From: Paraoerskovia sediminicola
GTDB lineage: Bacteria > Actinomycetota > Actinomycetes > Actinomycetales > Cellulomonadaceae
Direction of reading: 5' to 3'
Length of the DNA stretch: 64,000 bases
Assembly (NCBI RefSeq): GCF_030296575.1
Contig: NZ_AP027729.1
Coordinates: 1,984,001 to 2,048,000 of the forward strand
This document shows positions 1-10,977 of the stretch, one piece after another. Numbering within the stretch: the stretch's first letter is position 1; each line of letters starts with the position of its first letter. The notes beneath the pieces were generated by a model. That model was not told the origin of the DNA and ran no database searches. It saw nothing but the letters and a program-made list of their open reading frames with translations. Made by a program: the position numbers and the translations under genes.

Positions 1-984
1 CGCGGCGGCCGCCGCCTTCGAGGCCGCGTCCTCCCGGCGACGCGCGTCGTCCGGCGCCCCGGGTGCTTGGCGCGCGGGCGCGATCGTGGTCGACCACGGG
101 CTGCAGGTCGGGTCGCGCGCCGTGGCCGAGCGCGCGGCCGAGCAGTGCCGGTCCCTCGGGCTCGACCCGGTCGAGGTCGTCCCGGTGGCGGTCGGTGAGC
201 ACGGCGGGTCCGCCGGGCCGGAGGGGCGGGCCAGGGGCGCGCGGTACGCGGCGCTCGCCGACGCCGCGACGCGGCACGGCGCCTCTGCGGTCCTGCTGGG
301 GCACACCCTGGACGACCAGGCGGAGTCCGTGCTCCTGGGTCTCGCCCGCGGCTCGGGGCCCGCTCGCTCGCCGGCATGCCCGCCCTGCGGGGCGTGTACC
401 GCCGGCCGTTCCTCGGCCTCCGCCGGTCCGACACGGAGGCCGTCTGCCGCGCGTCAGGCCTGGATCCCTGGCACGACCCGACGAACGGGGTGACGGGCGC
501 ACGGACCGGCGGGACGTCGTCCGACCTCCCGCTGCGCTCGCGGATGCGGCACGAGGTCCTGCCGGTCCTGGGTGACGTGCTCGGCCCCGGTGTCCCCGAG
601 GCGCTCGCGCGCAGCGCCGACCTCCTGCGGGACGACGCCGACGCGCTCGACGCGATCGCGGCCGAAGCACTGGACCGGGCCCTGGACCGGCCACAGGACA
701 GGACCCAGGACGGGGCCCAGGGCCGGGCGCGCGCCCCGGGTGACGGGACCCTCCCCGTGCTCGCCCTCGTCGTCGCGGAGCTGCTCCCGCTGCTCCGCGC
801 CGTCCGGCGTCGTGCCCTGCGCGCGGCGGCCGTCGACGCCGGGGCCCTCCCCGGGTCGCTGTCGGCGGCCCACGTCGACGCGCTCGACGCGCTCGTCGTC
901 GACTGGCGGGGGCAGGGCGCGGTGCACCTCCCGGGTGGCGTCCGGGCCCAGCGGCGATGTGGCAGGCTGGTCTTCGCAGCGTGA
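1..984 (+). CDS. tilS: tRNA(Ile)-lysidine synthase TilS, 5'-partial, with one frame break
   Basis: TilS modifies C34 of the tRNA-Ile that reads AUA, using lysine and ATP. The ATP-binding SGGxDS loop lies upstream of the window; what remains starts near VDHGLQ and includes the family motif GHTLDDQAE (positions 300-325), followed by the C-terminal domain to a TGA at 984. The reading frame changes near 355-358 (GGGG): before it the protein reads LLGLARGSG, after it [15 protein letters not shown] in another frame. One extra G joins the two into a normal TilS. Since tilS is normally essential, I take this as a sequence error. hpt follows 30 nt downstream, the usual tilS-hpt-ftsH order. Confidence 0.9.
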
Positions 985-1014
985 CCGCGCACCGACACAC
1001 CCCTTGGAGCACTC

Positions 1015-1572
1015 GTGGAATCGTCCGACCTCGGTAGCGACATCTCGTCCGTCCTGCTCAGCGAGGAGCAGCTCCAGACCCGTCTCGGCGAGATGGCCGA
1101 GCAGATCGACCGCGACTACGCCGGGAAGGACCTCCTGCTCGTCGGCGTCCTCAAGGGCGCCGTCATGGTGATGGCCGACCTCTCGCGGCGCCTCGAGCAC
1201 CGGGTCCAGATGGACTGGATGGCGGTGTCGTCCTACGGGTCCGGCACCAAGTCGTCCGGGGTCGTGCGCATCCTCAAGGACCTCGACAGCGACCTCCAGG
1301 GCCGCAACGTGCTGATCGTCGAGGACATCATCGACAGCGGGCTGACCCTCTCGTGGCTCCTGTCGAACCTGCGCAGCCGGGGCCCGGAGTCGGTCGAGAT
1401 CGCAACGATGCTCCGTAAGCCCGAGGCGGCCAAGGTCGAGGTCGACGTCCGCTACGTCGGCTTCGACATCCCGACGGAGTTCGTCGTCGGCTACGGCCTC
1501 GACTACGCCGAGCTCTACCGGAACCTCCCGTTCGTCGGGACTCTCGCGCCGCACGTCTACTCCGGGAGCTGA
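1015..1572 (+). CDS. hpt: Hypoxanthine phosphoribosyltransferase
   Basis: Purine salvage enzyme of 185 aa that transfers the phosphoribosyl group of PRPP to hypoxanthine or guanine; cytoplasmic. The PRPP-binding loop [14 protein letters not shown] is present around residues 100-113, and the end [11 protein letters not shown] is typical of bacterial Hpt. The start is GTG, with GGAG six bases upstream (cttggagcactc). It sits between tilS and ftsH, a strongly conserved neighbourhood. Length is normal for the family. Confidence 0.95.
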   Translation: MESSDLGSDISSVLLSEEQLQTRLGEMAEQIDRDYAGKDLLLVGVLKGAVMVMADLSRRLEHRVQMDWMAVSSYGSGTKSSGVVRILKDLDSDLQGRNVLIVEDIIDSGLTLSWLLSNLRSRGPESVEIATMLRKPEAAKVEVDVRYVGFDIPTEFVVGYGLDYAELYRNLPFVGTLAPHVYSGS

Positions 1573-1663
1573 CCGGGCGGTCCACGCCCTCGGCGAACAT
1601 TCAGGGAACGTCGAGCCGGAGCGTGTAGTTTCGGTCGCGGAATCGTTGTGCACACGGAGGGAA

Positions 1664-1680
1664 GCGGGGTAGTGCCCCGC
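1664..1680 (+). promoter_or_regulatory. Short hairpin between the ftsH ribosome binding site and start codon
   Basis: gcgggg (1664-1669) pairs with ccccgc (1675-1680) around loop tagtg. The only good Shine-Dalgarno, GGAGGGAA at 1656-1663, ends 22 nt before the ftsH ATG at 1686. Folding the hairpin would leave about five unpaired bases between them. A five-codon GTG frame (1672-1689) also overlaps the ftsH start. Confidence 0.45.
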
Positions 1681-1685
1681 CGTCG

Positions 1686-3827
1686 ATGAACGCCAAGAAG
1701 ATCTTCAGTGGTCCGTACGTCTGGATCGTCCTCGGGCTCCTCCTCCTGTGGCTGGGCTGGGTGACGTTCAGCACGCCCTCGGTGCAGCGCATCGACACGT
1801 CGCAGGGGCTCGAGCTCCTCGCCGGTGACACCGTGGACGAGGCGCTGATCGTCGACGGCGACCAGCGCGTGCGGCTCACGCTCTCCGAGGACTTCACGTT
1901 CGAGGACCCGGACGGCGACGAGCAGAACCGCGGCGACGAGGTCGAGTTCTTCTACGTCCAGCCCCAGGGCGAGGAGGTCGTCGACGCCGTCACGGCCGCC
2001 GAGCCGAAGGACGGCTACGACTCCGAGATCGCGCGGCAGTCGTTCCTCGCGTCGATGCTCGGCCTGATCATCCCGTTCCTCATCATCGGCGTGCTCTTCT
2101 GGTTCCTGCTGTCCCGCATGCAGGGCGGCGGCTCGAAGGTCATGGGCTTCGGCAAGTCGAAGGCCAAGCTCCACAGCAAGGACACCCCGCAGGTCACGTT
2201 CGCCGACGTCGCGGGCGCCGACGAGGCGGTCGAGGAGCTCCACGAGATCAAGGAGTTCCTCTCCGAGCCCGCGAAGTTCCAGGCGATCGGCGCGAAGATC
2301 CCCAAGGGCGTCCTGCTCTACGGCCCTCCGGGCACCGGTAAGACGCTCCTCGCCCGGGCCGTCGCCGGCGAGGCGGGCGTGCCGTTCTACACGATCTCCG
2401 GCTCCGACTTCGTCGAGATGTTCGTGGGTGTCGGCGCCAGCCGCGTGCGCGACCTGTTCGAGCAGGCGAAGCAGAACTCGCCCGCCATCATCTTCGTCGA
2501 CGAGATCGACGCCGTCGGTCGCCACCGCGGTGCCGGCATGGGCGGTGGGCACGACGAGCGGGAGCAGACCCTCAACCAGCTCCTCGTCGAGATGGACGGG
2601 TTCGACGTCAAGACGAACGTCATCCTCATCGCCGCGACCAACCGGCCCGACATCCTCGACCCCGCGCTGCTGCGCCCGGGGCGGTTCGACCGGCAGGTCG
2701 CCGTCGAGGCCCCCGACCTGCGCGGTCGCGAGGCGATCCTGCGGGTGCACGCCGCGGGCAAGCCGATCGTCCCCGACATCGACCTCGTCGGGGTCGCCCG
2801 CCGGACGCCGGGCTTCACGGGTGCGGACCTCGCCAACGTCCTCAACGAGGCGGCGCTGCTCACCGCGCGCAGCGGGGCACAGCTCATCGACGACCGCGCG
2901 CTCGACGAGGCGATCGACCGCGTCATCGCCGGGCCGCAGAAGCGCACCCGCGTCATGAACGTCAAGGAGCAGAAGATCACGGCGTACCACGAGGGCGGTC
3001 ACGCGCTCGTGGCGGCGGCGATGCGGTACACGGACCCCGTCACCAAGGTGACGATCCTGCCCCGCGGACGCGCCCTCGGCTACACGATGGTCATGCCGAC
3101 GGAGGACAAGTACTCGACGACGCGCAACGAGCTGCTCGACCAGCTCGCTTACGCGATGGGTGGCCGCGTCGCCGAGGAGATCGTCTTCCACGACCCGACC
3201 ACCGGCGCCTCGAACGACATCGAGAAGGCCTCGGCGACGGCCCGCAAGATGGTCACCGAGTTCGGCATGAGCGAGCGCATCGGCGCCATCAAGCTCGGCC
3301 AGTCCGCGGGCGAGCCCTTCATGGGCCGCGACATGGGCCACCAGCGCGACTACTCCGAGGCCGTCGCCGGGACCGTGGACCACGAGGTCCGCACCCTCGT
3401 CGACGCGGCGCACGACGAGGCGTGGGCCGTGCTCACCGAGTACCGCGACGTCCTCGACGCGCTGGTCCTCGAGCTCCTCGAGAAGGAGACCCTCAACCAG
3501 GCAGAGCTCGCGCGCGTGTTCGCGCCCGTCGTCAAGCGCGAGCCGCGCGACGTCTGGCTCTCGTCGGAGCAGCGTGCGGTCTCGACCCGCGGCCCCGTGC
3601 TCACGCCGGCGGAGATCGCCGAGCAGGGCGACGTCCCCGTCGTCCCGCAGGACTACGCCGCCGCCGCGAACGACGAGGTCCCCGTGGAGAGGACCGGCGA
3701 GGTCCCGCCGACCGGTGAGGTCGGGTCTCCGGTCGCAGAGTCGACGCCCGCCCCCGAGGCGTCGGGCGTCCAGGACGCGCCGACGGACGGCCCGTCCGCC
3801 CCCGACGAGAACCAGCAGCGTGACTGA
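1686..3827 (+). CDS. ftsH: ATP-dependent zinc metalloprotease FtsH
   Basis: Membrane-anchored AAA+ protease of 713 aa that degrades misfolded or regulatory membrane and cytosolic proteins as a hexamer. Two membrane segments flank an extracytoplasmic domain (about residues 8-26 and 120-141). Walker A GPPGTGKT is at about 213-220, Walker [12 protein letters not shown] follows, and the zinc site HEGGH is at about 435-439. The last 80 residues are an Ala/Pro/Glu-rich tail with no recognised domain, common in actinobacterial FtsH. The GTG of folE overlaps its last codons by 8 nt. Confidence 0.97.
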   Translation: MNAKKIFSGPYVWIVLGLLLLWLGWVTFSTPSVQRIDTSQGLELLAGDTVDEALIVDGDQRVRLTLSEDFTFEDPDGDEQNRGDEVEFFYVQPQGEEVVDAVTAAEPKDGYDSEIARQSFLASMLGLIIPFLIIGVLFWFLLSRMQGGGSKVMGFGKSKAKLHSKDTPQVTFADVAGADEAVEELHEIKEFLSEPAKFQAIGAKIPKGVLLYGPPGTGKTLLARAVAGEAGVPFYTISGSDFVEMFVGVGASRVRDLFEQAKQNSPAIIFVDEIDAVGRHRGAGMGGGHDEREQTLNQLLVEMDGFDVKTNVILIAATNRPDILDPALLRPGRFDRQVAVEAPDLRGREAILRVHAAGKPIVPDIDLVGVARRTPGFTGADLANVLNEAALLTARSGAQLIDDRALDEAIDRVIAGPQKRTRVMNVKEQKITAYHEGGHALVAAAMRYTDPVTKVTILPRGRALGYTMVMPTEDKYSTTRNELLDQLAYAMGGRVAEEIVFHDPTTGASNDIEKASATARKMVTEFGMSERIGAIKLGQSAGEPFMGRDMGHQRDYSEAVAGTVDHEVRTLVDAAHDEAWAVLTEYRDVLDALVLELLEKETLNQAELARVFAPVVKREPRDVWLSSEQRAVSTRGPVLTPAEIAEQGDVPVVPQDYAAAANDEVPVERTGEVPPTGEVGSPVAESTPAPEASGVQDAPTDGPSAPDENQQRD

Positions 3828-4434
3828 GATCCACGCCGACGCGCACCTGCCGGTGCCCGCTGACGTCCCGGACTTCGACGAGCCGCGCGCGGCCGCGGCC
3901 GTGCGCGAGCTGTTGCTCGCGGTCGGGGAGGACCCCGACCGCGAGGGTCTCCGGGACACCCCGGCCCGCGTCGCCCGGGCGTACCGCGAGGTCTTCGCGG
4001 GGCTCCGGCAGGGGGCGGACGACGTCCTCACCACGACCTTCGACCTCGGCCACGAGGAGATGGTGCTGGTCAAGGACATCGAGCTGTACTCGACGTGCGA
4101 GCACCACCTCGTCCCGTTCCACGGCGTCGCGCACGTCGGGTACATCCCGAGCGTCGACGGCCGGATCACGGGCCTGTCGAAGCTCGCCCGGCTCGTCGAG
4201 GTGTTCGCCCGCCGTCCGCAGGTCCAGGAGCGGCTCACGTCGCAGATCGCCGACGCCCTGGTCGAGCATCTCGACCCTCGCGGCGTGATCGTGGTCGTCG
4301 AGTGCGAGCACCTGTGCATGTCCATGCGCGGCGTCCGCAAGCCGGGTGCCCGCACGGTGACGTCGGCCGTCCGCGGCCAGATGCGCGACGGCACCACCCG
4401 CGCCGAGGCGATGAGCCTCATCATCGGGCGGTAG
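3820..4434 (+). CDS. folE: GTP cyclohydrolase I
   Basis: Opens GTP to 7,8-dihydroneopterin triphosphate, first step of folate synthesis; 204 aa. Zinc-site and active-site motif [11 protein letters not shown] and the second cysteine in [12 protein letters not shown] are present. I chose the GTG at 3820, inside the ftsH stop region, because it gives a normal-length protein beginning VTEIHADAH; longer versions read through ftsH in the wrong frame. folP begins six bases after its stop, so folE-folP-folBK look like one transcript. Confidence 0.96.
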   Translation: MTEIHADAHLPVPADVPDFDEPRAAAAVRELLLAVGEDPDREGLRDTPARVARAYREVFAGLRQGADDVLTTTFDLGHEEMVLVKDIELYSTCEHHLVPFHGVAHVGYIPSVDGRITGLSKLARLVEVFARRPQVQERLTSQIADALVEHLDPRGVIVVVECEHLCMSMRGVRKPGARTVTSAVRGQMRDGTTRAEAMSLIIGR

Positions 4435-4439
4435 CGGTC

Positions 4440-5432
4440 GTGCCCCGCCCCGACCGCTCGACGAGGCCGTCGCCGCTGCCGGACGCGCTCGCCGCGCGCG
4501 ACCGCACGCTCGTCATGGGCGTCGTCAACGTCACACCTGACTCGTTCTCGGACGGCGGACGCTGGTTCGAGCCGTCGGCGGCGGTCGCCCACGGGCGGCT
4601 CCTCGCGGCGCAGGGGGCCGACATCCTCGACGTGGGCGGCGAGTCCACGAGGCCGGGGGCGGGCCGCGTGCCGGTCGACGTCGAGGCGGACCGCGTGCTG
4701 CCGGTCGTCACCGCGCTGGCCGCCGAGGGGCACGTGGTGAGCGTCGACACGACCAGGGCCGAGATCGCCGAAGCGGCGGTCGGGGCCGGCGCCGCGATCG
4801 TGAACGACGTGTCGGGCGGGCTCGCCGACGAGGCCATGTACGGCGTCGTGGCGCGCCTCGGGGTCGTGTACGTCGCGATGCACTGGCGCGGGCACTCGGA
4901 TGTCATGGACTCCCTCGAGGACTACGGCGACGTGGTGCTGGACGTGCGCGACGAGCTCGCGCAACGGATGGCTGCGCTGCGCGCGGCCGGTGTCGCCGAC
5001 GAGCAGATCGTGCTCGACCCGGGCCTCGGCTTCGCGAAGAGCGGCGACGCGAACTGGCCACTGCTCGCGCGCCTGGACGAGCTGACGGCGCTGGGCCGGC
5101 CGGTGCTGGTCGGTGCCTCGCGCAAGCGCTTCCTCGGCCGGCTCCTCGCCGGGCCGGAGGGTGCGCCCGTCCCGCCGCTCGCCCGTGACGGCGCGACCGC
5201 TGCGATCTCTGCGCTCGCCGCCGCGGCGGGAGCCTGGTGCGTGCGGGTGCACGACGTGCCAGGGTCGGTGGACGCTGTACGGGTGGCAGCGGCCTGGAAG
5301 CGGGCCGCAGCGGACGGCGGTGCAACCGAGCGCGTCACGACGGGGACCGGTGAGGCACCCAGGTCGGGCGACGCGCCGGTCGAACCGCCGGACGGGACGA
5401 CAGACCACGCGACGATGCGGAGGACGACGTGA
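4440..5432 (+). CDS. folP: Dihydropteroate synthase
   Basis: Condenses p-aminobenzoate with dihydropterin pyrophosphate to dihydropteroate; the sulfonamide target. The 330-aa protein shows the two pterin signatures, MGVVNVTPDSFSDGG near residue 25 and DILDVGGESTRPG near 60, plus LDPGLGFAKS and the C-terminal VGASRKRFLG. The start is GTG, six bases after the folE stop. The last 40 residues are a polar tail absent from many homologues. The stop overlaps the folBK start (GTGA). Confidence 0.96.
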   Translation: MPRPDRSTRPSPLPDALAARDRTLVMGVVNVTPDSFSDGGRWFEPSAAVAHGRLLAAQGADILDVGGESTRPGAGRVPVDVEADRVLPVVTALAAEGHVVSVDTTRAEIAEAAVGAGAAIVNDVSGGLADEAMYGVVARLGVVYVAMHWRGHSDVMDSLEDYGDVVLDVRDELAQRMAALRAAGVADEQIVLDPGLGFAKSGDANWPLLARLDELTALGRPVLVGASRKRFLGRLLAGPEGAPVPPLARDGATAAISALAAAAGAWCVRVHDVPGSVDAVRVAAAWKRAAADGGATERVTTGTGEAPRSGDAPVEPPDGTTDHATMRRTT

Positions 5433-7020
5433 ACGGAACCAGCGGAGCCCCCGGGCTGCCCGGGGCGGTCCTGGCCGGCGACGGGCTGCCCGCCGACCAG
5501 ATCCGGCTCGTCGGGCTGAGCGCCACGGGTCACCACGGCGTGCTGGACCACGAGAAGCGGGACGGCCAGGTGTTCCTCGCCGACGTCGTGCTGCACCTGG
5601 ACACGCGTCCCGCCGCCGCCGGGGACGACCTCGCGGACACCACGAGCTATGCCGAGGTCGCCGAGGACGTCGTCGGCGTCCTGGAGGAGCGCCCGCCGAC
5701 CTCATCGAGACGGTCGCGGAGCGGATCGCGGCGACGGTCCTCGAGCACCCCGGGGTGGTGGCGGTCGACGTCGTCGTCCACAAGCCGCAGGCCCCGATCA
5801 CGGTCCCGTTCGAGGACGCGGCGGTCGCCGTCCGGCGTGACCGCACGGTGCGTCCGCCCGTCGTCGCCCCCGCACCGCGCGCCTCGCTCCCCGCGGTCGA
5901 CGTGGAGCCCGCACCTGTTGCGGTGCCCGCGCCCGGTGCGGAGCCGGCGGCCGAGCCCGAGCCGGAGACCGAGCTCGCTGCCGTACCCAGTGTCGAGGAA
6001 CCGACCGGCCCCGAGGCCGTCGGGCCGCCGACGCCCGCGGATGCGGACGACGAGCGACCCGACCGGATGGACGCGGTACCTCCGGGCCCCGTCGAGGTCG
6101 TCATCGCTCTCGGCGCGAACCTGGGCGACCCCAAGGCGACGTTGCGGGCGGCGGTGCTGGACGTCGACCGCATCACGGGCCTGGAGCTGACCGAGGTCGC
6201 GCCGCTCGCCAGGACCGAGGCCGTCGGGGGACCCGACCAGCCCGACTACCTGAACACGGTCGTGCTGGGGCGGACGACGCTCGCCGCCCGCGACCTGCTC
6301 CACGCCTGCCAGCGGGTCGAGCAGCGCCACGGTCGCGTGCGCGACGAGCACTGGGGGCCCCGCACCCTGGACGTCGACATCATCACGTACGGGACGCTCG
6401 TCGGGTCGAGCGCGGATCTCGAGCTGCCGCACCCGCGCGCCCACGAGCGGGCCTTCGTGCTCGAGCCCTGGGCCCACGTGGCGCCGGACGCCGTGCTGCC
6501 CGGTCTCGGCGGTGGCGGTGTCGAGGCGCTCGCCGCGACCGCGCCGGACAGCGACGGGATCCGGTGGCTCGCGCTCGACTGGCTCGAGGAGCCTGCCGGC
6601 TCGGCCGAGCAGCCTCCGGCGATCGAGGTGGGTTCGTCCCCCGGACCGGCCGACGGGGATTCGCGCTCGCGTGACGTGGCCGACGCGGGTGGCTTCGGCG
6701 ATCACGGCAGCGACGACCACCGCGAGTTCGACGACCATGGCAGTGGCGAGCAGGGCAGCGGCGACCACCAGGGCATCGGCGGTCCTGCCGACCTCGACGA
6801 GCAGGGCAGCGGCGAGCACGGCACCAGCGAGGACGGTGCAGGCCCCGACGCTCTGGACGGCGACCACGCGGGCGACCCCGAGGACGGCCGGGCCGTCGCT
6901 CCCGCCGTCGACGGACCCGAGGACGCCGCCACGTACCCCGACGGTGAGCCGCAGGCCGGCGCCGGGTCGGACGAGCAGACCGCGAGGACTGTGCCGCCAC
7001 CCCCGTCGACGCTCGGGTGA
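5429..7020 (+). CDS. Fused dihydroneopterin aldolase / HPPK (FolB-FolK), with one frame break
   Basis: One gene encodes two consecutive folate enzymes, about 530 aa after repair. FolB (about residues 1-145) carries IRLVGLSATGHHGV and, after a frame break near 5686-5694, DLIETVAERIAATVL. A linker of about 80 Ala/Pro/Glu-rich residues follows. FolK (about 225-385) has ALGANLGDP, RTLDVDIITYG and LPHPRAHERAFVL. The last 145 residues are an acidic His/Gly/Asp-rich tail with imperfect repeats (HGSGEQGSGDH) and no recognised domain. One added G or C restores the frame. There is no stop or new start between the domains, so this is a fusion and not two overlapping genes. Confidence 0.88.
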
Positions 7021-7024
7021 CGGG

Positions 7025-7561
7025 ATGAGCGATCCAGCGGTGCGACCGACGAGGGTCCGGACCCTCGTCCTGGTCGCCGTGGCCTCGACCGTGCTGAGCG
7101 GCATCGTCGCCCGTCTGCTCGAGGACGCGGGAGTGTTCCTCGCCGCCGTGCCCTGGCCGGTCGACGTCGCACTCCTGCTCCTCGCGGGCGCCGTGCTCTG
7201 GGCCGGCTCGACGGTCCGCTCCTACCTGCGCGGGAACAGGCCGGGGCTGAGCGGTCTCCGCGCGGCCCGCACCCTGGTGCTCGCGAAGTCCGCCGCGCTC
7301 GCCGGCTCCTTGCTCGTGGGGTGGTACGGCGGTCAGGCCCTGGTCCTCATGGGTGAGGCGGGCATCGAGGCGCGGCGGGACAAGGCGATCGCGGCGGGGG
7401 TCGCGGTCCTGTGCTCGGTGGTCCTCGCGATCGCGGGGCTCGTCGCGGAGAGGTTCTGCCGGCTGCCGCCGCAGGACGGCGACCCGCGGTCCGGCGCGGA
7501 CGCGCCCGGCGAGGAGGCGCGGCGCGACGAAGGCCCGGAGGAGGAGGGGCTGCCGGCCTGA
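7025..7561 (+). CDS. DUF3180 family membrane protein
   Basis: Small integral membrane protein of 178 aa with four predicted hydrophobic segments (about residues 13-30, 38-55, 80-100 and 120-140) and a charged Glu/Arg-rich C-terminus. It matches the DUF3180 pattern, a family found beside folK in actinobacteria. Its function is not known. ATG lies four bases after the folBK stop, so it is probably translated from the same transcript. Confidence 0.82.
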   Translation: MSDPAVRPTRVRTLVLVAVASTVLSGIVARLLEDAGVFLAAVPWPVDVALLLLAGAVLWAGSTVRSYLRGNRPGLSGLRAARTLVLAKSAALAGSLLVGWYGGQALVLMGEAGIEARRDKAIAAGVAVLCSVVLAIAGLVAERFCRLPPQDGDPRSGADAPGEEARRDEGPEEEGLPA

Positions 7562-7595
7562 ACCGTCGGCCGCCGTGGCCTGAGAAGATAAGGGC

Positions 7596-8111
7596 ATGAG
7601 CGACAGCACCCCCGCGAGCCCCACGCCCGCACGGAGCCCGTTCGACCCTCCGGGCGTGGAGTGGACGTCGGTCTCACCTCGGCTCGTCCGCGCCCGGTTC
7701 GTCGTGATCGGGCTGGTGCTGCTCGTCCCGCTCGTCGCGGGTGTGGTCCTCGCGACCCTCGTGACGCCGTGGTGCTGGTCGATCGTCGTCGTGGTCGTAG
7801 CTGTCGCGCTCTGGTCGGGGTGGCTCGTCCCGCGTCAGGTGCGTGCGACCCGGTACGCCGAGCGTGACGACGACCTCCTGGTCCGGCGCGGCATCATGTT
7901 CCGGTCGCTCGTCGTCGTCCCGTACGGGCGGCTCCAGTACGTCGACGTCGAGGCCGGGCCGGTCGCGACCCGGTTCGGGATCGCGAACGTGCAGCTCCAC
8001 ACCGCGTCCCCCGCGACGGACGCCGCGATCCCGGGCCTCGGTCACGACGACGCCGCCCTGCTGCGCGACCGCCTCGCTGCGCGGGGCGAGGCGCGGCTGG
8101 CCGGGCTGTGA
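7596..8111 (+). CDS. Bacterial PH domain (YdbS-like) membrane protein
   Basis: A 171-aa protein with two adjacent membrane segments (about residues 33-72) followed by a bacterial PH domain (LVRRGIMFRSLVVVPYGRLQYVDV). This is the YdbS/PF03703 layout; the family is membrane-bound and poorly understood. It overlaps the next PH-domain gene by 4 nt, so the two proteins are probably made together and may form a complex, as ydbS/ydbT pairs do. The sequence before the ATG (gagaagataagggc) contains a weak -10-like hexamer and no clear ribosome site. Confidence 0.85.
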   Translation: MSDSTPASPTPARSPFDPPGVEWTSVSPRLVRARFVVIGLVLLVPLVAGVVLATLVTPWCWSIVVVVVAVALWSGWLVPRQVRATRYAERDDDLLVRRGIMFRSLVVVPYGRLQYVDVEAGPVATRFGIANVQLHTASPATDAAIPGLGHDDAALLRDRLAARGEARLAGL

Positions 8112-9955
8112 GCGTCCCGGAGGGGACCGAGCGCGCACCGGTCGACGGCGGCGCCACGCGCCCGTCGGACGACGGCCTCGTCTGGCGCCGCGTCCACCCG
8201 GTGACCGCGCTGGTCCGGGGGTGGACGGTCATCGCCGCTCTCGGGTTCATCGCCGTCCAGCAGTCGTTCGACGACGTGGTCAGCGGCAACGTGCCCGTCG
8301 GGCTGCGCTACCTCGGTCCGCTCCTGATCGGCATCGCGGTCGTCGCGGTCGTGGCGGGCGTGTACTCGTGGCTCGCCTGGCGGCGGACCGCGTACGCGGT
8401 CGACGACGACTCGGTGCACCTGCGCACGGGGATCCTGTTCCGCCAGCAGCGTCGCGCACGCCTCGACCGGCTCCAGGCCGTGGACGTGGTCCAGCCGCTC
8501 CTCGCCCGGATCTTCGGTCTCGGCGAGCTCAAGCTCGAGGTCGCCGGCGGCGCCGACTCCGCGATCAAGATCGGTCTGCTGCGTATGTCCGACACCGAGG
8601 TGCTGCGCAACGAGCTCCTGGCGCTCGCGGCAGGGGTGAAGCGGAGCCGCGCTGGTGGTCGGGCTCCGACCGACCTGCGGCAGCGTGACCACGGCCTCGC
8701 CGTCGACGGTGCTCGGCCGTCCGACGCGGCGCCGGACGCGGCAACGAACGTGGCACCGGATGGGACATCGGGTGAGCCGTCGGACCTCGCGCCGGACGGC
8801 GTCCGTGAGCTCGGAGCGCCCGCCGGGCCCGGTGGTGCCCCGGCACCCGCGCGCGCCGGCGACGTCGCGACCCCCGGAAGCGGGCACCCCGGGACCCTCG
8901 ACGCGGACGACGAGCCGTTCGCGGCCGCGCCGGAGCAGCACGTGCTCGACGTGCCCGTGGGCCGGCTCGTCGCGTCCGTCGTCCGGTCCGGCGCCACGGT
9001 CGCGATGCTCGTGTTCGTCGTCGCGGTGGTGTCGTTCGTCGTCCCCTCCCCGGGGCGGCAGGACATCGGGATCGCCGTCGGCCTGCTCCCGGGCTTCCTC
9101 GGTCTCGGCGGCTACCTCTTCTCGCAGTTCTCGCGCGGCTTCGGGTTCCGCAGCGCGATCTCGCCGGACGGGATCCGGCTGCGGCACGGTCTGCTCGAGG
9201 CGCGGGCGCAGACCATCCCTCCGGGACGGGTCCAGGCCGTGCGGCTCTCCCAGAACCTGCTGTGGCGCGACCGGGACTGGTGGCGCGTCGAGGTGAACGT
9301 CGCAGGCTACGGACCGACGGCCGACGGCGGTCATTCCAGCAGCCTGCTGCTGCCCGTCGGGACCCGGCAGGACGCGATCACGTCCCTGTGGCTCGTGCTC
9401 CCCGACCTCGGCGTCGAGGACCCGCTCGGGTTCCTCGACCAGGCGCTCGTCGGCACCGGTCCCGCCACCGGTTCAGGCGCCGGCGCCGGCGCCGGCACAC
9501 CCACGGACCTCGGCTCAGACGCTGGCTCAGGCATCGGCTCAGACGCAGCCGACCCCGACCGCTCCGCGGGCCCCGCCCACGGGTTCGTCACGAGCCCCCG
9601 GCGGGCGGGCTGGCTCGACCCGTGGTCGTGGCGTCGCAATGGCTTCGCGGCGACGGGGCGCGCGCTGGTGCTCCGCTCGGGGCGGTTCCGCCGGGTGGTG
9701 GACGTCGTCCCGCACGAGCGCACGCAGTCGCTCGGCCTCGAGCAGGGGCCGTGGCAGCGGCGTCTCGGGCTCGCGTCGATGGTGGTCCACTCGACGCCCG
9801 GCCCCGTGTCCCCGCGGGCGCACCACCTCGACGCTCTCGTCGCGGCGGACCTCGTCGACGCGCAGTCCGTGCGCGCTCACGACGCTCGGGCCGCTGCGGG
9901 TCCCGAGGCGTGGTTGAGCGGCCCGCCGGCCGAGCCCGGGACGGAGGCCCGATGA
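8108..9955 (+). CDS. Bacterial PH domain (YdbT-like) membrane protein
   Basis: A 615-aa membrane protein with repeated PF03703 PH-type domains, each preceded by a pair of membrane helices (about residues 35-90 and 290-345). PH-like cores include [27 protein letters not shown] and [12 protein letters not shown]. Between the first two modules is a long low-complexity linker, and a Gly/Ala/Ser-rich stretch lies near 460. The GTG start overlaps the stop of the upstream YdbS-like gene. Function unknown; the pair may act at the cell envelope. Confidence 0.85.
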   Translation: MSVPEGTERAPVDGGATRPSDDGLVWRRVHPVTALVRGWTVIAALGFIAVQQSFDDVVSGNVPVGLRYLGPLLIGIAVVAVVAGVYSWLAWRRTAYAVDDDSVHLRTGILFRQQRRARLDRLQAVDVVQPLLARIFGLGELKLEVAGGADSAIKIGLLRMSDTEVLRNELLALAAGVKRSRAGGRAPTDLRQRDHGLAVDGARPSDAAPDAATNVAPDGTSGEPSDLAPDGVRELGAPAGPGGAPAPARAGDVATPGSGHPGTLDADDEPFAAAPEQHVLDVPVGRLVASVVRSGATVAMLVFVVAVVSFVVPSPGRQDIGIAVGLLPGFLGLGGYLFSQFSRGFGFRSAISPDGIRLRHGLLEARAQTIPPGRVQAVRLSQNLLWRDRDWWRVEVNVAGYGPTADGGHSSSLLLPVGTRQDAITSLWLVLPDLGVEDPLGFLDQALVGTGPATGSGAGAGAGTPTDLGSDAGSGIGSDAADPDRSAGPAHGFVTSPRRAGWLDPWSWRRNGFAATGRALVLRSGRFRRVVDVVPHERTQSLGLEQGPWQRRLGLASMVVHSTPGPVSPRAHHLDALVAADLVDAQSVRAHDARAAAGPEAWLSGPPAEPGTEAR

Positions 9956-10977
9956 GCGCGGCCCGACAGCCCGGCCGCCAGGGTCGGCTGGGGATCGGCG
10001 TCGTCGGCGCGGGCAGGGTGGGTGCCGTCCTCGGCAGCGCGCTGCGCGCGACGGGGCACGCCGTGGTGGGGGCGAGCGGCGTGTCGCAGGCGTCGCTGGA
10101 GCGCATCGAGACGCTGCTGCCCGGCGTCCCCGTGCTCGAGGTCGCCCAGGTGGTCGAGCGGTCGGAGCTCGTGCTCCTCTCCGTGCCGGACGACGCCTTG
10201 TCCGGTCTGGTCGCCGGGCTCGCCGAGGTCGGCGCCTGGCAGCCCGGACAGCTCGTCGTGCACACGTCCGGCCGGTACGGGACCGGGGTCCTGGACCCGG
10301 CGCGCCGCAGCGGGGCGATCCCGCTGGCGGTGCACCCTGCGATGACCTTCACCGGCACCTCGCTGGACCTCGCCCGTCTCGAGGGGACGACCTTCGCGGT
10401 CACGGCCCCGACCCCGGTCCAGCCGATCGGGCAGGCGCTCGTCGTGGAGATGGGCGGCGAGCCCGTGGTGGTCGCGGAGGAGTCGCGGGGCCTGTACCAC
10501 GCCGCGCTCGCGCACGGAGCGAACCACCTCGTCGTCCTCGTCGCCCAGGCCGCGCAGGCCCTGCGGGCGGCGGGCGTCGAGCAGCCCGGGCGGGCCCTCG
10601 CCCCGCTGCTGGGGGCCGCGCTCGACGGGTCCGTGCGGGCGGCGGACGCCGACGGGCCGACGCTCCCGGACGTCGTCCGACACCCCGAGGACCTGGACGA
10701 CGACCCCGGGCCGGCGGCCGCCGCGGACCCGGCCGAGGCGACGGCGGGACCGGGCGCGATCAGCGCGCTCACCGGTCCGGTCGCGCGCGGGGACGTCGGG
10801 ACGGTCGCGACCCACCTGACCGAGCTCACCGCGCTGGCGCACCGGGTGGGAGCGACGGACGTGCCGTCGTCGTACCGCGAGCTCTCGCGCGGCGCGACGC
10901 GCCGCGCCCTCGCTGCGGGACGGATCGACGAGAAGCAGGCGCAGCAGCTGTTGGACGCGCTCGAGGAGGCGGAATGA
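9952..10977 (+). CDS. Rossmann-like and DUF2520 domain protein
   Basis: A 341-aa protein with an N-terminal NAD(P)-type Rossmann fold ([18 protein letters not shown], residues 13-30) and a C-terminal DUF2520 helical domain containing [13 protein letters not shown]. The architecture resembles ketopantoate or pyrroline-carboxylate reductases. It sits directly before panC with a 4-nt overlap, so a ketopantoate-reductase-like or other pantothenate role is possible but not shown by sequence alone. Confidence 0.82.
   Translation: MSAARQPGRQGRLGIGVVGAGRVGAVLGSALRATGHAVVGASGVSQASLERIETLLPGVPVLEVAQVVERSELVLLSVPDDALSGLVAGLAEVGAWQPGQLVVHTSGRYGTGVLDPARRSGAIPLAVHPAMTFTGTSLDLARLEGTTFAVTAPTPVQPIGQALVVEMGGEPVVVAEESRGLYHAALAHGANHLVVLVAQAAQALRAAGVEQPGRALAPLLGAALDGSVRAADADGPTLPDVVRHPEDLDDDPGPAAAADPAEATAGPGAISALTGPVARGDVGTVATHLTELTALAHRVGATDVPSSYRELSRGATRRALAAGRIDEKQAQQLLDALEEAE

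Noticed and set aside
1557-6176. A 1539-aa open frame on the minus strand
   Set aside because: It lies antisense to ftsH, folE, folP and folBK, which have clear motifs. Its sequence is Arg/Asp/Val-rich without domains, as expected from a high-GC shadow frame.
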